A stretch of DNA of 12,677 bases from an uncultured Anaerotignum sp. Its GTDB lineage: Bacteria > Bacillota > Clostridia > Lachnospirales > Anaerotignaceae. The notes under the pieces were generated by a model. That model saw only the letters and a program-made list of their open reading frames with translations. It did no database searches and was not told the DNA's origin. How positions within the stretch are numbered: the stretch's first letter is position 1; each line of letters starts with the position of its first letter. A program made the translations under genes and the position numbers. The stretch spans positions 1-12,677 of the forward strand of contig CAJTQX010000054.1 in assembly GCA_910578425.1 (NCBI GenBank), read 5' to 3'. Positions 1 through 5,538 of the stretch are shown here, in pieces.

Positions 1-26
1 CGGTTGGCTTTCCCCTGTTGAGTTCC

Positions 27-46
27 TTGTCCAATATGTTTGACAA
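27..46. promoter_or_regulatory. Second dyad with TTGT...ACAA ends
   Basis: TTGTCCAATATGTTTGACAA pairs at 8 of 10 positions, with outer arms TTGTC/GACAA. It shares the TTGT...ACAA ends of the palindrome at 139-156 and may be a second site for the same regulator or serve a divergent gene beyond the left edge. The other sequence from 1 to 110 shows no start codon or coding frame that I can support. Confidence 0.35.
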
Positions 47-110
47 TCTTACAAAAACAGGAAAGCGCAGAACACCGGACACGCTCTTTTATCTCTTTTT
101 CATATTGCCC

Positions 111-139
111 TTGCAGAAATTTTCACACAATATTATAAT
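111..139 (+). promoter_or_regulatory. Promoter of the MocR-type regulator
   Basis: A sigma-A type promoter is visible: -35 TTGCAG at 111-116, a 17-bp spacer, and a perfect -10 TATAAT at 134-139. The predicted start of transcription is near 146, which gives a leader of about 26 nt before the TTG start codon at 172. The -10 box touches the palindrome at 139-156, so a protein bound there would block initiation. Confidence 0.8.
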
Positions 140-156
140 TGTATGTATACAGACAA
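139..156. promoter_or_regulatory. Putative operator: 18-bp near-perfect palindrome
   Basis: TTGTATGTATACAGACAA pairs at 8 of 9 positions about its centre (147/148); the only mismatch is 143/152. The inner 8 bp, TGTATACA, are perfect. It starts at the last base of the -10 box and ends 2 bp before the ribosome binding site. GntR/MocR proteins bind such dyads as dimers and often control their own gene, so negative autoregulation is the natural reading. That role is inferred. The palindrome itself is seen directly. Confidence 0.65.
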
Positions 157-157
157 T

Positions 158-164
158 AAGGAGG
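158..164 (+). promoter_or_regulatory. Ribosome binding site that fixes the TTG start
   Basis: AAGGAGG lies 7 nt before a TTG codon at 172. The first in-frame ATG, 30 bases further on, has no such site, so the TTG is preferred. Confidence 0.8.
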
Positions 165-171
165 CGGTATT

Positions 172-1560
172 TTGCCAGTCAATTCATTTGAAAACTACCC
201 GATGTCATGGAAGCCTGTACTGCCGCGTTCCGGCCGTCCGCTGTATGCCTCCCTTGCGGAGCTTTTGCAGCGGGACATTGAGAACGGCGTGCTCCTGCCC
301 GGTACGAAACTGCCCCCGCAGCGTGAGCTTGCCGATTTTCTGGATATCAATGTCAGCACTGTTACACGTGCGTTCAAAATCTGCTCAGACAAAGGATTGC
401 TTTCCAGCGTTACGGGCAGCGGTACATTCGTTTCCTATGACGTAAACACCAGCACACTCATTATCCCCGAAAACCCTGCCGCGTACCATATCGAGCTGGG
501 CTCCATGATGCCTGAAACCATACCGCAGGCAGACGCCATTGCCATTCTTCAAAAATTGCTTGCTGAAGAAGAATGTAAAAACCTGTTCCAATATTCTTAT
601 CAGGAAGAACCGCGCCATAAGGAAGCCGCCGCTCACCTCCTGAACCGTTTGGGGCTTTCCGTCACCGACCCACGCGGGCTGTTATTCGCAAACGGCGGGC
701 AAAACGCCACAGCCGCCATATTCGCCGGACTGTTCCGTTCTGGGGATAAGCTTGGCGTTGACCCGCTGGTGTATCCAGGCATAAAGGGTGCAGCAAAGCT
801 GTTCGGCATCCATCTTGTGCCCATTCGGCAGGAAAACGGCGAAATGAGCCAAAACGCCCTGCTTGCCGCCTGCAAAAATGACGGCATAAAGGGGCTTTAT
901 ATTATGCCGGATTATCAGAACCCCACCAACCATATTATGACAGTCCCCTGCCGCCAAATGATTGCGGAAACAGCACAGGAACATGACCTTCTGGTGATTG
1001 AGGACGGAATTAACAGCCTGTTTGCCACCAATCCTCTGCCGCCCGTTGCTGCCCTCGCGCCGGAGCAATGCATCTTTCTGCTTAGCCTTTCCAAAACAGT
1101 CCTTCCTGCACTGCGTCTGGCATATTTGCAGACGCCGGTGCGCTGGGCGGCCGCGCTGGAGCAGGCACTGTACCATATCAACCTTTCGCAGTCCAGCCTT
1201 TTGCTGGAAATCGCTTCACGTCTGATCCTCTCCGGCAGGCTGGAGCATCTCCTTGCAGAGCGGCGAAAGGGAGCGGCTCTGCGCAATCGCCTTGTCAATA
1301 AAATTTTAAGCGGTTATACGCTTTTGGGCAAACCGGAATGTTTAAGCCGCTGGCTGCTCCTGCCAAATGGAACCAGCGGGCAGAAATTTGAAGCAATGGC
1401 ATTGGAAAAAGGGCTTTCCGTTTATGGCAGCCATCGTTTTGCAGTTGGGAAGGAAATACCAGTTCCTGCTGCAAGAATTGCGGTCTGCGCTCCGGAAACA
1501 ATGGAAGAACTGGAGCATGGCCTGCTCATATTGAAAGGCCTGCTGGATTCCTTTTCCTGA
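172..1560 (+). CDS. MocR/PdxR-type GntR regulator with aminotransferase-like domain
   Basis: A 462-aa transcription regulator of the MocR subgroup of GntR. Residues about 22-88 form the winged helix-turn-helix: the segment LPPQRELADFLDINVSTVTR is the recognition region, and GSGTFV ends the wing. Residues about 105-460 are a fold-type I aminotransferase-like domain that senses PLP or an amino-acid-like ligand. Visible landmarks are PDYQNPT with N250, D278 (expected partner of the PLP pyridine nitrogen), SLSKTVLPALRL with the Schiff-base lysine K308, and R435 near the C-terminus. Length is normal for the family. The start is TTG, chosen for the AAGGAGG 7 nt upstream. The gene stands alone, convergent with trmB. 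MocR regulators often sit divergent from their target, which here would lie beyond the left edge. The usual EDDYDSEF-like segment reads EDGINSLF, so the common tyrosine is missing; true transaminase activity is not expected. The ligand cannot be told from sequence. Confidence 0.93.
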   Translation: MPVNSFENYPMSWKPVLPRSGRPLYASLAELLQRDIENGVLLPGTKLPPQRELADFLDINVSTVTRAFKICSDKGLLSSVTGSGTFVSYDVNTSTLIIPENPAAYHIELGSMMPETIPQADAIAILQKLLAEEECKNLFQYSYQEEPRHKEAAAHLLNRLGLSVTDPRGLLFANGGQNATAAIFAGLFRSGDKLGVDPLVYPGIKGAAKLFGIHLVPIRQENGEMSQNALLAACKNDGIKGLYIMPDYQNPTNHIMTVPCRQMIAETAQEHDLLVIEDGINSLFATNPLPPVAALAPEQCIFLLSLSKTVLPALRLAYLQTPVRWAAALEQALYHINLSQSSLLLEIASRLILSGRLEHLLAERRKGAALRNRLVNKILSGYTLLGKPECLSRWLLLPNGTSGQKFEAMALEKGLSVYGSHRFAVGKEIPVPAARIAVCAPETMEELEHGLLILKGLLDSFS

Positions 1561-1595
1561 TGTCTGTTTTTCTGTCCTTCCTTATGGACAAGGCA

Positions 1596-1628
1596 AGGGC
1601 GCAGACCCTCATTTCCGGTCCGCGCCCT
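1596..1628. terminator. Hairpin between convergent genes
   Basis: Arms 1596-1607 and 1617-1628 (AGGGCGCAGACC / GGTCCGCGCCCT) pair at 11 of 12 positions around a 9-nt loop. It lies 35 bp after the regulator's stop and 7 bp after the trmB stop, so it could end transcription from both sides. Neither side has a good U tract, so termination is plausible but not canonical. Confidence 0.5.
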
Positions 1629-1634
1629 GCTGTA

Positions 1635-2270
1635 TCATTTCCTGCTACGCGCCTCCAGCCGATAAATCGGCATTCCCTTCGCAGAAAATTTTTCCTCATA
1701 TTCTGTCATGATATTTCCCGTAAAATCGCTGTTATGCAAATCCAGACTGATATTGGACAGTTTCCAGTCCTCCGCGCAAAACTCATTCAGAGAAAATTCA
1801 AACAGCCCCCTGTTGTCTGTTTTGAAAAAAATTTCCGCGTTCTCCCCCATTGCTTCACGGTAGCCGCGCAGAAACTCCCGATAAGTCAGGCGGCGTTTAT
1901 ATGTACGCTTTTTTGGCCAGGGATCACAGAAATTCAAATACAGCCGCTGAAATTCTCCGACTTCAAAGAAATCTGACAGTTTTTTTGCATCACTCCAAAC
2001 AAAAGCCAGATTCGGCGCATCCTCCCCTGCCCGTCTTGCCGCAACTGCCACAACGGTCAACTGGCGTTCGATGCCAATAAAATTTACATCCGGTTCTGTC
2101 GCCGCGCTTTTTGTCAAAAAGCCGCCCTTGCCGCAGCCAATTTCCACATAAATGGGATTGTGATTCCCAAAAAATTCCGCCCAATGTCCTTTCTTTTCCT
2201 CCGCGTTTTGAATGACGCGACTGTTTTCCTGTACTTCCTGTTCCGCCCAAGGCTTTTTTCTGACTCTCAT
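1635..2270 (-). CDS. trmB: tRNA (guanine-N7-)-methyltransferase TrmB
   Basis: The enzyme uses S-adenosylmethionine to make N7-methylguanosine at position 46 of the tRNA variable loop; it is cytoplasmic. With the ATG at 2270 it is 211 aa, the usual size for bacterial TrmB. Seen in order: N-terminal MRVRKKPWA, typical of Firmicute TrmB; SAM-binding motif EIGCGKGGF at 43-51; the acidic residue E68 in FIGIER; the family signature NFCDPWPKKR at 113-122 followed by RRLT; TDN at 151-153; and the C-terminal TEYEEKF at 189-195. The frame stays open to a TTG at 2342, but that extension contains the gene's own promoter and no ribosome binding site. AAGGAG lies 10 nt before the ATG at 2270, so that start is chosen. 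The gene follows the DUF6128-like gene by 99 bp with no terminator between, so read-through is possible. Confidence 0.96.
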   Translation of the reverse strand: MRVRKKPWAEQEVQENSRVIQNAEEKKGHWAEFFGNHNPIYVEIGCGKGGFLTKSAATEPDVNFIGIERQLTVVAVAARRAGEDAPNLAFVWSDAKKLSDFFEVGEFQRLYLNFCDPWPKKRTYKRRLTYREFLRGYREAMGENAEIFFKTDNRGLFEFSLNEFCAEDWKLSNISLDLHNSDFTGNIMTEYEEKFSAKGMPIYRLEARSRK

Positions 2271-2313
2271 CCTCTGTATGCTCCTTCTGCTTACTTTTTT
2301 CTGTTCATACAGT

Positions 2314-2342
2314 ATCATACTATCGAAGCCCTGTTCTGGCAA
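2314..2342 (-). promoter_or_regulatory. Promoter of trmB
   Basis: On the - strand, TTGCCA (2342-2337), a 17-bp spacer and TATGAT (2319-2314) form a good sigma-A promoter. Transcription should begin near 2307, leaving about 37 nt before the trmB ATG. Its position shows that the longer open frame upstream of that ATG is not the true N-terminus. Confidence 0.7.
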
Positions 2343-2369
2343 GCCTTTCTTACGCGCAAAGCATTTTTG

Positions 2370-3503
2370 TCATGCTTTTTCCTTTGGCACATCCTCTCGT
2401 TCCAGCCGCGCAAGCCAGTACCCCCTTGCATCGTCCACATATCGGAACTCCCTGAAACCAAAACTCTCCGCCTCTTTCACATCCTCCGCCCGATATACAC
2501 ACGGCAGACCCAGCCAAAGACTGCCGCCCTCTGCCCGCAATATCAAATGACGGTAACGGCGGTACGGGAGCAGGAAGAAAAATTCCTTCTGCCATTTCAG
2601 AGGAATCTTTGCCAAAAGCGTCAATTCCTCCAGAGCAAGGCATTTCCACGATACTCCATCACCGAAAGGCTGTAATTCCCTGTTTTTTTCAAATTCCAAA
2701 GGCACGCTTTCCTGTTCCTCGGGCTCTGCCGCAGTCTGCTTCCGCTCTTCCTCTGTTTCCCCGATATTGCGGATACGCGCAGTTTCCTCCGGCGTCAATA
2801 CACCCGTTTCTTCCAATTCCTCTAATTCCTGCCGGAATTTTGCCAGAAGCCCCGAAAAATTCCCATGACAACTGTCCGCTTTCTGTTCCTCCGCGATTTT
2901 ATGGGAAATGCTCTCCTGCTTATCCGTTTTCGCCTCCTCCGGCTGTTTTGCTGCCAACTCCGCCTTTTCTGCTTTTTTGGCAGTTTCCGCCTTCCTTGCC
3001 GCCTCCGCTCGCGGGCGCATTGGCAGAACAGCCGCTTCTGCCGCCTGCAAACGGATTTCGTCTGTCTTCTCCAGCTCTTTTACAGGGCAGTTCGGCTGAA
3101 ATTCGCGTTTCCAGTTTTTTTTCTCACCAAAAAACGCCGTCAGCGGGGCAGAAACTGCGCCGTTTTTCCCTTCCTCTGCCAACAGCACCACCGTTTGAAA
3201 ATCCTCAGCCTTTTTCCCATGTCCCAGTGCGTCAGGGGAAAAATCCCATTTCAGTTCTCCCTGTCCTTCCTTGCCTGTGGGGCGCAGCTCTCCGCAGAAA
3301 AGCGTTTCCGCCGGATTTTCCCCCAGCATGACATACACGCCGTAAACTCCGCGGCGCAGCCCCTGCACCGTCAGATGCAATCGTCCCTGCCCGTTTTTGA
3401 TTTCCATGACACAACTGCCCCAGGGCGGACGCTTTCCCAGCGCGTAGCCCGCCGTTTCCTGCCGGAGCATTAAAAATACTTTCTCATATCTTCTGTTATA
3501 CAT
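2370..3503 (-). CDS. DUF6128-like protein of unknown function
   Basis: A 377-aa protein without a known function. From memory it resembles the DUF6128-type proteins of Lachnospiraceae, which have a conserved N-terminal domain and a conserved C-terminal domain; I could not search this. Residues 1-125 form a compact domain that includes EIKNGQGRLHLTVQGL. Residues about 143-275 are a low-complexity linker rich in Ala, Glu and Lys (for example AARKAETAKKAEKAELAAK), probably helical or disordered. Residues about 285-370 form a C-terminal domain with LLPYRRYRHLIL, SLWLGLPCVYRAED and ESFGFREFR. There is no signal peptide or membrane segment. The ATG at 3503 is preceded by an AAGGGGAG site about 8 nt upstream; the frame continues upstream to 3566 but without such a site. 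A strong terminator separates the gene from queA, so it begins its own unit, perhaps shared with trmB. No promoter for it stands out. Confidence 0.85.
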   Translation of the reverse strand: MYNRRYEKVFLMLRQETAGYALGKRPPWGSCVMEIKNGQGRLHLTVQGLRRGVYGVYVMLGENPAETLFCGELRPTGKEGQGELKWDFSPDALGHGKKAEDFQTVVLLAEEGKNGAVSAPLTAFFGEKKNWKREFQPNCPVKELEKTDEIRLQAAEAAVLPMRPRAEAARKAETAKKAEKAELAAKQPEEAKTDKQESISHKIAEEQKADSCHGNFSGLLAKFRQELEELEETGVLTPEETARIRNIGETEEERKQTAAEPEEQESVPLEFEKNRELQPFGDGVSWKCLALEELTLLAKIPLKWQKEFFFLLPYRRYRHLILRAEGGSLWLGLPCVYRAEDVKEAESFGFREFRYVDDARGYWLARLEREDVPKEKA

Positions 3504-3586
3504 CGCGTTCTCCCCTTTGCTTGCTTGTCTTACTGCTGCAACTGTTACAAACATATGCGCAGGCAAAGTAAAAAAGAACGGAAATC

Positions 3587-3620
3587 AAAAAAGCCCATAA
3601 GGCGCGCAGCCTCAGGGCTT
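3587..3620 (-). terminator. Intrinsic terminator of the queA operon
   Basis: Read on the - strand, AAGCCC (3620-3615) pairs with GGGCTT (3596-3591), and AGGC pairs with GCCT inside it. The stem is followed directly by a run of U (3592-3587). It lies 16 bp after the queA stop codon and ends the five-gene operon. Confidence 0.9.
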
Positions 3621-3635
3621 CCCTGCATACTGTAT

Positions 3636-4661
3636 TTATAAAATGAGCATCGCGTCGCCAAACGAGAAAAAACGGTATCTTTCCCGCACAGCCTCCGCGT
3701 AAGTTTCCATCACAAGCTCCTTTCCCGCCAGTGCGGAAACGAGCATAATCAGCGTCGATTCCGGCAGGTGGAAATTCGTAATCAGGCAGTCCACTGCCCT
3801 GAATGTATAGCCGGGATAAATAAAAATTTTCGTCCAGCCGCTTTTTGCCTGTATCACACCATTTTCATCCGTAACAGATTCCAGCGTTCGTGTGCTTGTC
3901 GTTCCAACGGAAAAAATACGTCCGCCGTTCCGTTTCGCCTCATTCATAATGGCAGCCTGTTCTTCCTCCACCACATAATACTCCGAGTGCATTTCATGGT
4001 CGAGTACATCGTCCACTTTTACCGGCCGGAACGTTCCCAGCCCGACATGCAGTGTCACATGCGCAATCTTCACGCCCACTTCCTCAATCTCTTTCAGCAG
4101 CTCCGGCGTAAAATGCAACCCTGCCGTCGGTGCGGCGGCAGAGCCGTCATGCGCCGCATATACCGTCTGGTAACGCGTTTTATCTTCCAGTTTATGCGTA
4201 ATATACGGCGGCAGGGGCATTTCCCCCAGTTCGTCCAAAATGGATTCAAAAACGCCCTCATAATGGAACCGTACAAGCCTGTTGCCGCCCTCCACAATCG
4301 TCAGCACTTCTGCTGTCAGCCTTCCGCCGCCAAAGGAAATTCTATCGCCAGGGCGCGCCTTCCTGCCCGGGCGCACCAACACCTCCCAGACATCCAGCTC
4401 CCGTCGAACCAGAAGCAGCACCTCTATCACTGCGCCTGTACCGGCCCTTTCCCCAAACAGCCGCGCCGGCAGCACCCTTGTATCATTTATTACCAGACAA
4501 TCCCCGGCGCGCAGATAATCCCGGATTTCCCGAAAATGCTTATGCTCCCGCTCCCCTGTATCCTTATGCAGCACCAAAAGACGGGAGGACGCACGGTCCT
4601 CCAGCGGCACCTGCGCAATCAGTTCTTCCGGCAATTCATAATTAAAATCACTTGTTTTCAT
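3636..4661 (-). CDS. queA: S-adenosylmethionine:tRNA ribosyltransferase-isomerase QueA
   Basis: QueA transfers and isomerises the ribosyl group of SAM onto preQ1 at tRNA position 34, making epoxyqueuosine, the step before queuosine. The 341-aa length is normal. Diagnostic stretches are the N-terminal FNYELPEELIAQVPLEDR, VINDTRVLPARLFG (57-70), GSAAAPTAGLHFTPELL (173-189), HVTLHVGLGTFRPV (201-214), and the C-terminal ITNFHLPESTLIMLVSALAG and YRFFSFGDAMLIL. The ATG at 4661 has GAGGAG just upstream, overlapping the stop region of the preceding small gene 9 nt away, so it is the last gene of the operon. The frequent partner tgt is not in this window. Confidence 0.97.
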   Translation of the reverse strand: MKTSDFNYELPEELIAQVPLEDRASSRLLVLHKDTGEREHKHFREIRDYLRAGDCLVINDTRVLPARLFGERAGTGAVIEVLLLVRRELDVWEVLVRPGRKARPGDRISFGGGRLTAEVLTIVEGGNRLVRFHYEGVFESILDELGEMPLPPYITHKLEDKTRYQTVYAAHDGSAAAPTAGLHFTPELLKEIEEVGVKIAHVTLHVGLGTFRPVKVDDVLDHEMHSEYYVVEEEQAAIMNEAKRNGGRIFSVGTTSTRTLESVTDENGVIQAKSGWTKIFIYPGYTFRAVDCLITNFHLPESTLIMLVSALAGKELVMETYAEAVRERYRFFSFGDAMLIL

Positions 4662-4670
4662 TTCCGCTCC

Positions 4671-4940
4671 TCATTTCCCCAGCAAATACCTTGCCGCATA
4701 TTCCACGCCGAAAAACTTCAGCATTTTTTCCCGATAAATATATGTGGCATTATCCGGCAGGAAATCAAACCCCTCAATATCGTAATCATGGAGCACATAA
4801 TGCTCCTCCATATCCTGCGAAAGCACCGTTACCTCCGGGTCTGTTGCTGCCCTTCGGATATCCGTAACCACAGCGTCTACATCAGAAATAGCATGCATGA
4901 TTTCCTCAATCTCATGGTCTTTCAGCTTTTTCACATACAT
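4671..4940 (-). CDS. Small protein of unknown function, paralogue B
   Basis: An acidic 89-aa protein; I do not recognise the family. It is clearly a paralogue of the 100-aa protein encoded just upstream. Shared features in order are an M(F/Y)VxKL start, an IxEIMxxISD helix, a DYxIxGF segment, YIYR, and the C-terminal MLxxFGxEYAxxYL. Compared with its partner it lacks about 10 residues in the middle. It has no cysteines, signal peptide or membrane segment, and the pattern suggests a small helical cytoplasmic protein. The ATG at 4940 has GGAGGGG about 8 nt upstream. The gap to the previous stop is 18 nt and to queA 9 nt, so it is translated within the operon. Real coding status is supported by the spacing, the ribosome binding site and the paralogy. 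Confidence 0.88.
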   Translation of the reverse strand: MYVKKLKDHEIEEIMHAISDVDAVVTDIRRAATDPEVTVLSQDMEEHYVLHDYDIEGFDFLPDNATYIYREKMLKFFGVEYAARYLLGK

Positions 4941-4958
4941 CGGTTTCCCCTCCGTTCC

Positions 4959-5261
4959 TCAGTTTTCCATCAGGTATTTTATGGCATATTCCGGCCCGAA
5001 CCAGTCCAGCATCATTTTCCGGTAAATATAATCTGATCCCGCGCCCGCATTATGGAACCCGCGGATATTGTAATCAAACAGCCGATAGGTTTCCACATCT
5101 TCCTGAAATTCCGCCTTTACCTCCGGCACATTGGAAATATTCAGGCTGTCCTCAAAGCTGGAATCATATGTGCGCACACTGATGATCTTTACGCTCCCAT
5201 CGTCCGAAATCATATTCATAATTTCCCGTATCTGTTCTTCCGTCAGCTTTTCCACGAACAT
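4959..5261 (-). CDS. Small protein of unknown function, paralogue A
   Basis: A 100-aa acidic protein without a recognised domain, paralogous to the 89-aa product of the next gene. It begins MFVEKLTEEQIREIMNMISD and ends with YIYRKMMLDWFGPEYAIKYL. Between these it carries a Ser/Asp-rich stretch and FDYNIRGF. The frame is open further upstream to 5393, but that part overlaps the previous gene. The ATG at 5261 has AAAGGAGAG about 8 nt upstream and lies 4 nt after the stop of the preceding gene, so it is taken as the start. The role is unknown. A tandem pair in one operon suggests a duplication kept for two related tasks, or a heteromer. Confidence 0.88.
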   Translation of the reverse strand: MFVEKLTEEQIREIMNMISDDGSVKIISVRTYDSSFEDSLNISNVPEVKAEFQEDVETYRLFDYNIRGFHNAGAGSDYIYRKMMLDWFGPEYAIKYLMEN

Positions 5262-5265
5262 GTCG

Positions 5266-5535
5266 TCACTCTCCTTTTCTCCACTTTTCAATATCCTTCT
5301 GCAGCAGTTCCCAAAGCTCCCGCTTGCCGCAGCCCAGCAGAATCCTTTCCAGTTCCGCTTCCTCCGGCAGGATTCGCCTTTGCAGCCCACCACAGCGCAG
5401 TCCTTCGTCTAAAAAGAACCAGAGCGCGTCTTTTTCGGGCTCTCCTTCCAATCCTCTTTCAAAAAACGCCAGAGTATTCCCTTTTTCGTCCCGCCAGCCC
5501 TTCCGGGAAAGCAAAAAATCTCTCAAATTTTTCAT
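5266..5535 (-). CDS. Small charged protein of unknown function
   Basis: An 89-aa protein, rich in Glu, Arg and Lys, that I do not recognise. It starts MKNLRDFLLSRKGWRDEKG and ends with an amphipathic stretch, ELWELLQKDIEKWRKG. Its two cysteines, in GLRCGG and LLGCGK, form no known metal motif. It has no signal peptide or membrane segment. The ATG at 5535 lies 3 nt after the stop of the SpoIID-like gene, with GAGG inside that gene's last codons. Its stop is 4 nt before the next ATG. This tight packing is the main evidence that it is a real gene and is translationally coupled to its neighbours. Confidence 0.8.
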   Translation of the reverse strand: MKNLRDFLLSRKGWRDEKGNTLAFFERGLEGEPEKDALWFFLDEGLRCGGLQRRILPEEAELERILLGCGKRELWELLQKDIEKWRKGE

Positions 5536-5538
5536 CTG

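Noticed and set aside
2268..2342. Longer TrmB N-terminus starting at TTG 2342
   Set aside because: The extension contains the -35 and -10 boxes of trmB, lacks a ribosome binding site, and is absent from the normal family length.
2609..3331. A 240-codon Pro-rich frame on the + strand, opposite the DUF6128-like gene
   Set aside because: Low-complexity proline and phenylalanine content mirrors the Ala/Glu/Lys linker on the other strand; there is no start signal.
3768..5036. A 422-codon open frame on the + strand, antisense to queA and the paralogues
   Set aside because: It is rich in His, Cys, Gln and Arg with no domain, has no ribosome binding site, and lies opposite well-supported genes; it is a by-product of their codon use.
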